From positions 52,689 through 116,688 of the forward strand of contig CALRIT020000014.1 in assembly GCA_943361925.1 (NCBI GenBank): 64,000 nt of DNA, given 5' to 3'. The notes under the pieces were generated by a model, which was given only the letters and a program-made list of their open reading frames with translations, was not told the DNA's origin and searched no databases. This DNA is from CAISCU01 sp943361925. Lineage in GTDB: Bacteria; Bacteroidota; Bacteroidia; UKL13-3. Below are positions 17,792 to 27,082 of the stretch, in pieces. Numbering within the stretch: the first letter of the stretch is position 1; each line of letters opens with the position of its first letter. The translations under genes were made by a program, and so were the position numbers.

Positions 17792-18208
17792 TTAATTTGA
17801 TGCTGTTTCTGCAACTACTTCACCATTGAAATACAGGATGATTTGGCCAGGATCGGCATTGGTATTAACTGTTGCACTTTTTGTAAAATTTCCAATAGCA
17901 GCAGCATTGTAGGTTAAAGTAATAAATCCTTTTTTACCCGGAGCAATTGAGCTTTTGGTAAAATCATTGGTAGTGCATCCGCAAGATGGATTTACTGAGG
18001 CAATAATTAATGGTCCTGTTCCTGAATTGGTAAATTCGTAGGTAATAGTGACAGGTTTTCCTTGTGGAATTTTTCCAAAATCATGTTTGGTTTTTTCCCA
18101 GGTAATTGCTGCTTTTGAACTTTCTGATTTAGTTTGGGTGATTTGATTGTTTTGTGCCATTAACATCCCGCCAATTAGCAACATCATAAAGGTAAAAAGA
18201 TTTTTCAT
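17792..18208 (-). CDS. DUF1573 family secreted protein
   Basis: A 138-residue exported protein. A signal peptide (MKNLFTFMMLLIGGMLMAQ) is followed by a single immunoglobulin-like beta domain of the DUF1573 family: WEKTKHDFGKIPQGKPVT, then EFTNSGTGPLIIASV, then NPSCGCTT, the conserved CGC motif, and a final TVNTNADPGQIILYFNGEV strand. The family is very common in Bacteroidota and of unknown function; it is usually periplasmic. It is followed by a hairpin. Upstream, GACCTTTG on the minus strand (18224-18231) is one base off the -7 box consensus. Confidence 0.9.
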   Translation of the reverse strand: MKNLFTFMMLLIGGMLMAQNNQITQTKSESSKAAITWEKTKHDFGKIPQGKPVTITYEFTNSGTGPLIIASVNPSCGCTTNDFTKSSIAPGKKGFITLTYNAAAIGNFTKSATVNTNADPGQIILYFNGEVVAETASN

Positions 18209-18346
18209 ATTGTATTTATTTTACAATTCAAAGGTCATTTACTTTATCAGGCTGAATGGTTAAGGATTTGCCAAATTTTGTTAATGATATGTTAAAGGCA
18301 TCTTTTGCTGTTATCATTCTACTTCCAATTGATACATTTGTTTAAA

Positions 18347-19603
18347 ATGAATAATGTAACTATCAGGATATTTGTTGTATTGGCATTGATTTCGATTTCC
18401 GGAATCATTCTTACACAAATATTTTGGTTTAAGAAAGCATTTCAGCACAAACAAGCTGAATTTAATAAACAGGTTGATCTTTCTTTGCAGGAAGTTGTTA
18501 AAGGTATTTTAGCCTATAATGGAAACAAATCTTCACCGCTAAATTTAGTTACACAGGTTAATGAAAAACTATTTGTTGTTAATGTTAATGAACCTATAGA
18601 AATAGAGGTTTTGGAACATTATTTAGAATTGTCATTTCTTAAATACAGAATTCAGGAACCTTATGAATATGCTGCTTATGATTGTTCAACAAAGGAGCCG
18701 GTTTTTGGTGGCACAGTTTCTAAACAATTGAAATTTTTGAGTTCTGTTCCCGGTTTACCGAGTAATTATTATTTCACAGTTTATTTTCCAAATCATTCAG
18801 GAAATTTATTAAGTGAAATGGGCATTTGGCTTTTTTCTTCATTTGCAGTTTTGCTTGTTAGTATATTTTTTGCTTATGGTTTATTTGTGATTTTAAAACA
18901 GAAAAGATTTGCTGAAGTTCAGCGCGATTTCATCAATAATATGGCCCATGAAATAAGAACTCCATTAACAACAATTTCACTAGCTGTGAAGAGTATTTTG
19001 GGAAACAATATTTCTGAAATAAAGGAGCCACGTGAATTGAAATATCTACAAATAATTTCTCAGGAATCTGAACGATTAAAAGGTCAATTGGATAGGGTAT
19101 TATCCTTTGCAGGTGATGGAACTCAACTAAAATTAAAACTTGAAAAAACTGAACTTCATGATTTTATTCAAACTCATTTTAAAGATTGGTGTGCCGCTGA
19201 TTTAAATACAAATTGTGAGTTGATTTTAGATTTAAATGCTGATAATTCATTTGTATTAATTGATACTTTTCATTTCTACCAGTCATTGCAGAATCTATTG
19301 GATAATGCAAAAAAGTATAGCAATGGTCAGTCAGCCATTATAGTTAAAACTTACAATCTGAATTCTGATACTTTATTGCTCGAAGTTCAAGATAAGGGTA
19401 TTGGTATGGCTCCTGAATTTTTAAACAAAATTTTTGATAAGTTTTATAGGATTCCAACAGGAAATATTCATAATGTAAAGGGTTTTGGAATTGGATTGAG
19501 TTATGTAAAAAGGGTGATAACTGCACATAAAGGAAAGATATTTGTGAAAAGTAGGGTGGGTGAGGGCAGCACATTTACCATTAAATTAAAAGTGATCAAA
19601 TGA
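18347..19603 (+). CDS. Two-component sensor histidine kinase
   Basis: A 418-residue inner-membrane kinase. The ATG at 18347 is chosen over the open frame from 18305 because TM1 (about residues 6-25) then lies at the N-terminus. A periplasmic sensor region of about 135 residues follows, with a Cys in AYDCSTKEP, then TM2 (about 162-185). The dimerisation/phosphoacceptor motif NMAHEIRTPLTT places the phosphorylated histidine at His201. The HATPase_c domain has NLLDNAKKYSNG (N box), VQDKGIGM (G1), FDKFYRI (F box) and GFGIGLSYVKR (G2). The stop overlaps the response-regulator ATG by 4 nt, so they form a translationally coupled pair. The signal is unknown. Confidence 0.92.
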   Translation: MNNVTIRIFVVLALISISGIILTQIFWFKKAFQHKQAEFNKQVDLSLQEVVKGILAYNGNKSSPLNLVTQVNEKLFVVNVNEPIEIEVLEHYLELSFLKYRIQEPYEYAAYDCSTKEPVFGGTVSKQLKFLSSVPGLPSNYYFTVYFPNHSGNLLSEMGIWLFSSFAVLLVSIFFAYGLFVILKQKRFAEVQRDFINNMAHEIRTPLTTISLAVKSILGNNISEIKEPRELKYLQIISQESERLKGQLDRVLSFAGDGTQLKLKLEKTELHDFIQTHFKDWCAADLNTNCELILDLNADNSFVLIDTFHFYQSLQNLLDNAKKYSNGQSAIIVKTYNLNSDTLLLEVQDKGIGMAPEFLNKIFDKFYRIPTGNIHNVKGFGIGLSYVKRVITAHKGKIFVKSRVGEGSTFTIKLKVIK

Positions 19604-20307
19604 GCAGTATAATCAAGATTTTATTGGCTGAAGATGATACAAATCTGGGTTTTATTATTCAGGATAATTTGCAGCAGAATGGCTATGAAGTTGCTTTGTT
19701 TGAAAATGGTATAAAAGCACTGGATGCATTTCATAAACAAAACTTCGATGTTTGTTTATTGGATGTTATGATGCCTTTAATGGATGGGTTTTCGCTGGCA
19801 GAACAAATTCGAAAAACCAATACTCAGATACCTATTATTTTTCTAACAGCTAAAGGCATGAAGGAGGATAAATTGTCTGGCTTTAGAATTGGTGGAGATG
19901 ATTATCTTATCAAACCTTTTAGTATGGAGGAATTGTTGTTTAGAATCAAAGTTTTTGTGAAACGAAAATTGATTCATTCCGAAAGTTCTACATTATCTGT
20001 TTATGAAATTGGGTCTTATACTTTTGATTATTCTAAACTTGAATTATATCACCCTAAACAAACAAAATCATTAACACAAAAGGAAGCTGATTTATTGAAG
20101 GAACTTTGTGTTCATTTAAATCATATGGTGAAACGTGAAGATTTATTGAAGAAAATTTGGGGCACCAACGACTATTTTACAGGAAGAAGTATGGATGTTT
20201 TTATTTCTAGATTGAGAAAATACCTTAGTCTTGAAGCAAACATTGAATTAATGAATCACCATGGTAGCGGTTTTCGATTAATGGTTCATATAAATAAAAA
20301 AGGCTGA
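19600..20307 (+). CDS. OmpR/PhoB-family response regulator
   Basis: A 235-residue protein partnered with the kinase just upstream. The receiver domain (residues 5-120) has the acidic pair in LLAEDD, the phosphoacceptor Asp55 in LLDVMMP, Thr in FLTAKG and Lys in DYLIKPF. The C-terminal winged-helix domain (about 130-232) has the LTQKEADLLKELC and FTGRSMDVFISRLRKYL segments typical of OmpR-type DNA-binding domains. It should be a transcription factor; targets are not identifiable here, although the neighbouring genes are not obviously its regulon. The TGA stop lies inside the terminator hairpin. Confidence 0.93.
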   Translation: MSSIIKILLAEDDTNLGFIIQDNLQQNGYEVALFENGIKALDAFHKQNFDVCLLDVMMPLMDGFSLAEQIRKTNTQIPIIFLTAKGMKEDKLSGFRIGGDDYLIKPFSMEELLFRIKVFVKRKLIHSESSTLSVYEIGSYTFDYSKLELYHPKQTKSLTQKEADLLKELCVHLNHMVKREDLLKKIWGTNDYFTGRSMDVFISRLRKYLSLEANIELMNHHGSGFRLMVHINKKG

Positions 20308-20332
20308 TGTGTTTTTAATTTCATCAGCCTTT
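20299..20332. terminator. Bidirectional terminator between response regulator and fumC
   Basis: An 11-bp perfect stem (20299-20309 with 20322-20332, core GGCTGATG/CATCAGCC) with a 12-nt loop sits between convergent genes. A runs flank the left side and T-rich sequence the right side, so it can serve both. It overlaps the response-regulator stop codon. Confidence 0.75.
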
Positions 20333-20351
20333 AAAAATTTATTGATTCAAA

Positions 20352-21746
20352 TTATAAGTTTCCAACCATGTTGGCAGGAATTACCCATTGATCGAATTGT
20401 TCATTGGTAACTAAACCTAATTCAATTGAAGCTTCTCTTAAAGTTTTGTTTTCTTTATGAGCTTTTTTCGCAATTTTGGCGGCATTTTCATAGCCAATAT
20501 GCGTATTTAAAGCTGTAACTAACATCAATGAATTTTCTAAATGTCTATTGATAATTTCATGATTTGCTTTAATTCCAACTGCACAATTATTGTTGAATGA
20601 AACGCAAACATCACCAATTAATCTTGCGCTTTGTAATACGTTAGCAGCAATAAGAGGTTTGAATACATTTAATTCAAAATGTCCATTACTTCCACCAATT
20701 CCAACTGCAACATCATTTCCCATCACCTGAGCTGCAACCATTGTCATTGCTTCTGGTTGAGTAGGATTAACTTTACCCGGCATGATTGATGAACCCGGTT
20801 CGTTATCAGGAATAATGATTTCACCAATACCACTTCTTGGTCCTGATGATAACATTCTGATATCATTTGCAATTTTCATCAAACTTACTGCAACTCTTTT
20901 CAAAGCACCACTTAATTCTACCATTGCATCATGAGCAGCAAGAGCTTCGAATTTATTAGGAGCTGTAACAAAAGGTAAACCTGTAAATTCTGCAATTTTA
21001 GCTGCTACTAATACATCATAACCTTTTGGTGCATTTAATCCGGTACCAACTGCTGTTCCACCAAGAGCCAATTCTTTCACCATTTCTAGTGCAGAATTTA
21101 AAGCACGAATTCCGTTGTCTAATTGTTGAGTATAAGCTGAGAATTCTTGTCCTAATGTTAAAGGAGTAGCATCCATGAAATGGGTTCTGCCGGTTTTAAC
21201 AATGGTTTTGAATTCTTCTGATTTAGCCGCAAATGTGTCTCTTAATAATTTTATTCCCGGTATTGTATTTTCTACAACCAATTTATATGCAGCAATATGC
21301 ATTGCGGTTGGGTAAGTATCATTGCTCGATTGAGATTTGTTTACATCATCATTTGGGTGTAAAACCTTTTTCTCATCGTTTAAAGAACCACCACTTAGAA
21401 CGTGTGCGCGGTAAGCTACAACTTCATTCACATTCATGTTACTTTGTGTTCCTGAACCTGTTTGCCAGATAACCAATGGAAATTCACCGTCTAGGGTACC
21501 TGTAAGAATTTCTTCACAAACTTTGCTGATTAAATCGCATTTTTCTTTGCTTAATACTCCCAAATCCATGTTGGCATGAGCAGCAGCTTTTTTTAAGTAA
21601 GCAAATGCATAAATAATTTCTTTTGGCATACTGGCTTCAGGGCCAATTTTAAAATTATTTCTTGAGCGTTCTGTTTGCGCTCCCCAATACTTGTCGGCAG
21701 GTACTTGGACCTCGCCCATGGTATCATGTTCTGTTCTGAATGACAT
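20352..21746 (-). CDS. fumC: Fumarate hydratase, class II
   Basis: A 464-residue TCA-cycle enzyme that interconverts fumarate and malate. It is full length, starting MSFRTEHDTMGEVQVP. Family landmarks: FKIGPEASMPKEII, TGSGTQSNMNVNEVVA (about 98-113), HPNDDVNKSQSSNDTYPTAMH, GRTHFMDATPLTLGQEFSAY, TAVGTGLNAPKG, and the fumarase/aspartase signature GSSIMPGKVNPTQ, whose Ser is the catalytic base of the mobile loop. The class II type needs no iron-sulfur cluster. Single gene, followed by a bidirectional terminator; the promoter was not recognisable. Confidence 0.95.
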   Translation of the reverse strand: MSFRTEHDTMGEVQVPADKYWGAQTERSRNNFKIGPEASMPKEIIYAFAYLKKAAAHANMDLGVLSKEKCDLISKVCEEILTGTLDGEFPLVIWQTGSGTQSNMNVNEVVAYRAHVLSGGSLNDEKKVLHPNDDVNKSQSSNDTYPTAMHIAAYKLVVENTIPGIKLLRDTFAAKSEEFKTIVKTGRTHFMDATPLTLGQEFSAYTQQLDNGIRALNSALEMVKELALGGTAVGTGLNAPKGYDVLVAAKIAEFTGLPFVTAPNKFEALAAHDAMVELSGALKRVAVSLMKIANDIRMLSSGPRSGIGEIIIPDNEPGSSIMPGKVNPTQPEAMTMVAAQVMGNDVAVGIGGSNGHFELNVFKPLIAANVLQSARLIGDVCVSFNNNCAVGIKANHEIINRHLENSLMLVTALNTHIGYENAAKIAKKAHKENKTLREASIELGLVTNEQFDQWVIPANMVGNL

Positions 21747-21848
21747 ATGGCTTTAATTTTTGCGCTGCTAAATTAAGGGAATCAAATGGAGAGACCGAAT
21801 AAAAATTCTTGATTTTGTTCAGTTATTGATTTACACAGATATAGGCAT

Positions 21849-21878
21849 AAAAAAATCCCGCATTTGCGGGATTTTTTT
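21849..21878 (-). terminator. Rho-independent terminator of the 1,645-residue adhesin gene
   Basis: An 8-bp GC-rich stem (ATCCCGC/GCGGGAT core) with a 4-nt loop is extended by A-T pairs to 13 bp (21849-21861 with 21866-21878). It starts 2 nt downstream of the adhesin stop at 21881 and gives a U run on the minus-strand transcript; the T run on the plus strand would also work for rightward transcription. Confidence 0.85.
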
Positions 21879-21880
21879 TA

Positions 21881-24800
21881 TTATCTGATTAAGTAAATAC
21901 TTCCGGTTAGTTTATACTTTTTACCGTATTTGTCCTTGGCACTCATTACATAAGTATAGGTATCAGGTGGCGCAGGATTTGTTCCATCCGTTCCATTCCA
22001 CCATTGTCCGCCCGGCATTCTGGTTGCAAATATTTCTACACCCCATCTGTTGAATACTCTATATTCTAAGTATTCAAATTCTGAAGCCGTATAAGAAAAA
22101 GCAAAAACATCATTATCGCCATCATTATTTGGTGTAAATGCATTTGGAGCAAATAAGGCTGCAGTTATATCAACATTTACATTTTTAGAAATAGTATCTA
22201 TACAACCTGTACTATCTTCAACAGTCAGTTTTACTGTGAAAAATCCTTTTTCTGTATAAGTGTAAGCAGGGTCTTTTAAGGTTGAACTTGCTCCAATTGG
22301 TCCAAATGTCCAAGTGTAGAAATGTGCATTAAGACTATTGTTGGTAAACTGTACCAATAATGGCGCATTTCCTTGATTTGTGCTTAAGTCGAAAGCAGCT
22401 GAAATTGGTGGAGGTAATGTTACTGTTACAGTATCATATTTTGCACACTGATAATTTCTGGCAGTTAAAACATAAGTTGTATTTGAGCTAACCGAGGCAA
22501 ATGGTGTTAAACTTAATCTGTCATTTAAACCTGTTGCAGGTGTCCAGATAATAGAAGTATAATCTTTTCCTGTTGCATTAATCTGTACAATATCATCAGG
22601 ACAATGTTTCAAGTCTGGTCCAGCTTCAATTGTTGGGTAAGCATGAATTTTGATATCTAATGAATCGTAATCAGAACAACCTAATGCATCACTTACTTTA
22701 ACAATCCAGGTTCCTGAAGTAGTTGGTGTAATTAATGGATTCGAAATATTTGGATTATCAGCACCTGTAACGGGTGTCCAAACATAATTTGTGCCGCCAC
22801 TAGCACTTAATCTAACAGATTCGCCTTCACATACAGATGTGTCTAATCCTGCTTGTGCATTTACCGATTGAACATCAACCTCAACTGAATCATATCTAAA
22901 ACAATAACCATTGGTTACAATTGCATAATATGTTGTTTTAACAATTGGCGCAACCTTTGGATTGGCAATTCCGGTATCATTAATAGCATAGAGCGGTAAC
23001 CAATTGTATTTTAATGCGCCTGAAGCTGTTAATTGTGCAGAATCTCCCAAACATATTTTCTGGTTAGTTCCGGCATCAACAGTTAAGTTTAATACTTGAA
23101 CATTTACTGTATCTGTTGCAGAGCAAATTCCTTGGGTAACAGTCATGATATAATCAGTTGTAAGCAATGGCGTTAATCTTGCTATAGCACCAGTATCAAT
23201 AATTCCTGCACTTGGCGACCAACTTGTAATTCCATTTGATGTTCCATTGAATCGGATGGTATCTCCTAAACACATAATTTTATCTGAGCCAGCATTTGCT
23301 ATCGGACGATTTACTATAACAACTGCACTATCGTATTTTACACAATATCCGTTTTGCGATCTTAGATAATATACCGTTGATATTTGCGGACGGACCCAAG
23401 GATTTGAAATAGCAGTATCTTCAATGAAATAATTTGGTGACCATCTGTAATCTGCGCCAGTACTTGCAACGGCATTTAATTGTATAGAATCAAAAATACA
23501 AATTTCTCTATCTGGCCCTGCATCTAAATTCAGTTGTGAAGTATTGGCTTCAAAGGTATCTCTAACAGAACATCCAAATAAAGTTGAAGTAACTATATAA
23601 CTGGTGTTTGTAGCCACTTTTACATATGGATTACTAACAGTGGTATCACTAATTCCGCTTGTCGGGAAATAACTGAGAATACCTGTTGTATTAATTGAAA
23701 TTTGAACACTATCATCCAAACACATTGTGGTATCTCGAATTGGATCAAGTAAAACCCTTGTAACATTAATATCAACAGTATCAAATCTGGTACAAAGACC
23801 ATTATTTGCAGTTAAAAAATACCTGGTTGTTGTATCAGGTTTTACCCATGGGTCAGCAATATTTACATTACTAATATTTAAATTAGGTGACCATTGATGC
23901 AATAAAGCAGCAGAAGCATTTAATTGGGTACTATCACCATAACAAATATTTTGAGGTAAGCCGGCTTCAGGTTTGAAGTCTATCACATTCACTCGAACAG
24001 TATCGTAGTTTTTGCAACCACTTACATCTCCTCTTAAAATGAAAGTTGTAGTATCAGCTGGCCAAGTTCTTATAACTAATGCAGTTGAATCTGTCATTAA
24101 ACTTCTGTTTGGTGTCCATAAGAAATTCGCTATTCCGGTTCCTGTTGCATTGATGTAAACACTATCATCTTTACACATGTTTTTGTCGGTACCTGCATTT
24201 ACGGTTGGTAATCCATTAATAGAACTTAAGCTGTATAGTTTGTAAATTTCTGCACCTGAAAGTGCTCTATTCCAGATTTTAACTTCATCAATAACTCCAT
24301 TGTATTGATCAGCAGCATTAGTTGGATTTCCTCTTCCTATTCTAAGGTTTTCATTTCTTGCACTCGTATGAGGACTTGTAACTATCGAAGAGCCTACAGG
24401 TAATCCATTTCTGTAATAAATCATCAATGTATCTTTCATTGTTACAGCAAAGTGATACCAGGTTGCTAGACTCGTATTTGTTCCTACTGTAAAGTTCCAT
24501 TGTTTATTGTTATTGTAACTTAGAATTCCATTGGTTTTTACTGCAAAACGATATTGGTAATTTGTTGTAGAACTACCTTTAGTTACAGCAGATGCAAAAA
24601 TTGTAGTTGGATTGAAAGTATAAAATCCATTAATTCTTCCCCAAAATGCAATAGTAACTTCACGTGTGGGAGAAGCTAAACTGGCAGAATTAGGTACATT
24701 AATAAAATTGTTGAATCCGTTGAATAAATAAGCACGGTTTGCAACACCAAATCTATCTGCAGTAAGTGTTGCGCCAGTTACTGTTCCGTTGTTTCCATTA

Positions 24801-26818
24801 CCACTTTCGTCATTTGCATTTCCGTTAAATGGATAACAAGCAACTAAGCCTTGGTTGATGTCGTAAGGAGTTGAGCAGGTAATACAGCAATTTTGGTTAA
24901 CTGTTATAACTAATGTATCACGGGCTGTACATCCCTGGAAACTAATGGTTGCAAAATAAGTAGTATTGGTTAAAGGTAATGTCCAAGGGCTTGCAGCCAT
25001 AGAATCTCTTAAACCTGTTCCTGGCGTCCATGCATAATTATATGCAGTATTTCCTCCAAGTTGTGTACTGTCATATCTACAAATAGTTTTATCACCTAAC
25101 CTTGGTGTAACAAAGGTTGTTAGTTTATTTACTGTAATGGCAATCGATGTGTCATTTGGTTCACATGGACTTACACTTACAACCTTATAAGTACCACCGA
25201 TATTTGTTTTAAAACTGTTATCAGTAGTTATTGTCATTAATGTATCATTTCTTAACCACCTGTATGTTCCAAATTTTTTGTTTGGAATATACATATAAGC
25301 AGTATCTGCCGTACATTGAATAGTTGTTGCAGTACTTCTTAAATAAGTAGTATCATTTTCATTTATTTTGGCTAAAAAGGCATCTTCACCACCACCACCA
25401 ACTAGTGTATCATTTGAAAAATAAACAGGTGAAGATATAAAATATCCTCCAACATAAACTTTCCCTGAACTTCCTGTATGTAAAACACTTGCAGCCCTAA
25501 AACCGGGACTTGTAGTTCCAATTTTATATAGATTTAGAGGTACATTAAGTCTTGAAATTCTGGCCATATAACCTGAAGAGTTTCCAGAAGATGAAATAGA
25601 TAAAGAACCAAGTGAAATTGAACCGGAGAATTCACCTGAAAACATAACATTTAAATTGGCATCCAAACTCAATCCATAACCGTATTCATTTGCCACACTA
25701 CCTAAAGTTCTAACCCATTGATTAGCTCCATCCAGATTCATACAGACAATAATTGCATCAAATTGTCCATTTGTAGTTACGTTTACAAATGTACCTCCGG
25801 GCCTGCTTGTTACCTGAGAGTTTCCATTATAATGACCTGTAACATAGACTCTATCATTTAAATCATCTACAACTACATTTGAATAACCTTCTGAAGCTGC
25901 CTGTCCCATTGCATTGGCCCATAACCATGTTCCATCTGCATCTGCTTTTGCCACAAAAGCACCCCAAGCGCCGGTATTTGAAATAGCATTTCCTAAAGTT
26001 ATTACACCTGATCCACCTGAACCAAATTGACCTGCAACATAGATATTTCCTAAACTATCAGTATCAATAGATGCTCCCAGATCCTGGAAATTTCCACCAC
26101 CTCTATTACTAGTTATAATTTCACCTTCGTTCGAATATTTAACTATAAAAATGTCGGTGCTACCTGCACTAACTAAAGTAGAATTTGATGTTCCTGTTGC
26201 TGAAGTAAAAATTGCATTGTTTGAGTGGAATCCTGTAAAGTAAACATTGCCTGCTCTGTCTGTGCAAATACCTCCTGCTTCATCATCCCCAGTACTAATT
26301 ACAGTATTAACCCATTGAACAATTCCACTATTAGTCATTTTTAAAATAAATGCATTATCTATTACACTAACAGGTCCAGAAGCTCCTTTTGTAATGGTAG
26401 TTCCATTTGCTGATGTAACAAATAATTGTACCCTGTAAGAACCGGATGCAAAAATATTTCCTAATGAATCTACAGAAATTCCCACATTATTAAAGTCGCC
26501 TCCATCCTGATAAGGGCCGCCAATCTTAACAACCCATTGAAATTGTTTGTTACAATTGTACTTTACAATTGCTAAGTCTTTACCACCATTACTTGTAATT
26601 GTAATTGGTGTTCCTGCACTATCAATGTTTACACTGCCTGTATAATAAAAATAATGATAAACATTTTGTTGAGCATCTGTAGCAATTCCACGTGTATTAT
26701 CGGCACCGGTTCCGGCGGCTTTTACTGCCCATGAATAAGTTTGAGCGGATAATCGCTGTGAACCTAATCCAATTAAAAATACAAATGCAAAAATCCACTT
26801 AAGTAATCTTATCTTCAT
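21881..26818 (-). CDS. Giant SBBP/LamG/Ig-like repeat surface protein, type B T9SS cargo
   Basis: A 1,645-residue exported protein. The frame extends upstream to a TTG at 26836, but the ATG at 26818 (MKIRLLKWIFAFVFLIGLG) is the better start. Layout: signal peptide; about 40-500 SBBP-like beta-propeller segments (repeated DSLGNIY.AG, DLNDRVYVTG); about 650-865 a LamG/concanavalin-like domain (ACYPFNGNANDESGNGN, ending IDEVKIWNRALSGAEIYKLY); nine Ig-like repeats of about 76 residues each (motif C.GDS..LNA...W.P....NP...P...T.Y.......C...D); a PKD domain (NQGNAPLLVQFTNNS); and a type B CHU_C sorting domain (APNAFTPNNDGDNDVF, FNRWG, ending SIYLIR). It should be secreted by the T9SS and act as an adhesin. 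A terminator follows. Confidence 0.88.
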   Translation of the reverse strand: MKIRLLKWIFAFVFLIGLGSQRLSAQTYSWAVKAAGTGADNTRGIATDAQQNVYHYFYYTGSVNIDSAGTPITITSNGGKDLAIVKYNCNKQFQWVVKIGGPYQDGGDFNNVGISVDSLGNIFASGSYRVQLFVTSANGTTITKGASGPVSVIDNAFILKMTNSGIVQWVNTVISTGDDEAGGICTDRAGNVYFTGFHSNNAIFTSATGTSNSTLVSAGSTDIFIVKYSNEGEIITSNRGGGNFQDLGASIDTDSLGNIYVAGQFGSGGSGVITLGNAISNTGAWGAFVAKADADGTWLWANAMGQAASEGYSNVVVDDLNDRVYVTGHYNGNSQVTSRPGGTFVNVTTNGQFDAIIVCMNLDGANQWVRTLGSVANEYGYGLSLDANLNVMFSGEFSGSISLGSLSISSSGNSSGYMARISRLNVPLNLYKIGTTSPGFRAASVLHTGSSGKVYVGGYFISSPVYFSNDTLVGGGGEDAFLAKINENDTTYLRSTATTIQCTADTAYMYIPNKKFGTYRWLRNDTLMTITTDNSFKTNIGGTYKVVSVSPCEPNDTSIAITVNKLTTFVTPRLGDKTICRYDSTQLGGNTAYNYAWTPGTGLRDSMAASPWTLPLTNTTYFATISFQGCTARDTLVITVNQNCCITCSTPYDINQGLVACYPFNGNANDESGNGNNGTVTGATLTADRFGVANRAYLFNGFNNFINVPNSASLASPTREVTIAFWGRINGFYTFNPTTIFASAVTKGSSTTNYQYRFAVKTNGILSYNNNKQWNFTVGTNTSLATWYHFAVTMKDTLMIYYRNGLPVGSSIVTSPHTSARNENLRIGRGNPTNAADQYNGVIDEVKIWNRALSGAEIYKLYSLSSINGLPTVNAGTDKNMCKDDSVYINATGTGIANFLWTPNRSLMTDSTALVIRTWPADTTTFILRGDVSGCKNYDTVRVNVIDFKPEAGLPQNICYGDSTQLNASAALLHQWSPNLNISNVNIADPWVKPDTTTRYFLTANNGLCTRFDTVDINVTRVLLDPIRDTTMCLDDSVQISINTTGILSYFPTSGISDTTVSNPYVKVATNTSYIVTSTLFGCSVRDTFEANTSQLNLDAGPDREICIFDSIQLNAVASTGADYRWSPNYFIEDTAISNPWVRPQISTVYYLRSQNGYCVKYDSAVVIVNRPIANAGSDKIMCLGDTIRFNGTSNGITSWSPSAGIIDTGAIARLTPLLTTDYIMTVTQGICSATDTVNVQVLNLTVDAGTNQKICLGDSAQLTASGALKYNWLPLYAINDTGIANPKVAPIVKTTYYAIVTNGYCFRYDSVEVDVQSVNAQAGLDTSVCEGESVRLSASGGTNYVWTPVTGADNPNISNPLITPTTSGTWIVKVSDALGCSDYDSLDIKIHAYPTIEAGPDLKHCPDDIVQINATGKDYTSIIWTPATGLNDRLSLTPFASVSSNTTYVLTARNYQCAKYDTVTVTLPPPISAAFDLSTNQGNAPLLVQFTNNSLNAHFYTWTFGPIGASSTLKDPAYTYTEKGFFTVKLTVEDSTGCIDTISKNVNVDITAALFAPNAFTPNNDGDNDVFAFSYTASEFEYLEYRVFNRWGVEIFATRMPGGQWWNGTDGTNPAPPDTYTYVMSAKDKYGKKYKLTGSIYLIR

Positions 26819-27082
26819 ATGAGTTTCCTTTTTCAAATTTTATAGGTAACCAATTCCTAAATATTCACTAAGGTTTTAAAATAGTGAGGGCCATTTATGA
26901 ATTCAGTTTTCCTAATCTCTCAAAATTAACAATTTAGCGCGAAAATTTTCTTAAAATAAACTTAATCGAGGTGAAGTACTTTGAGCGCATCTTTCACGTT
27001 ATCAAGTGTTTAAAATTTGCAATTTGATTTTTTTGGAAATAGTTTAAACTAATAGGGAAAAAAGTGACTAAGTTTTTGAGAT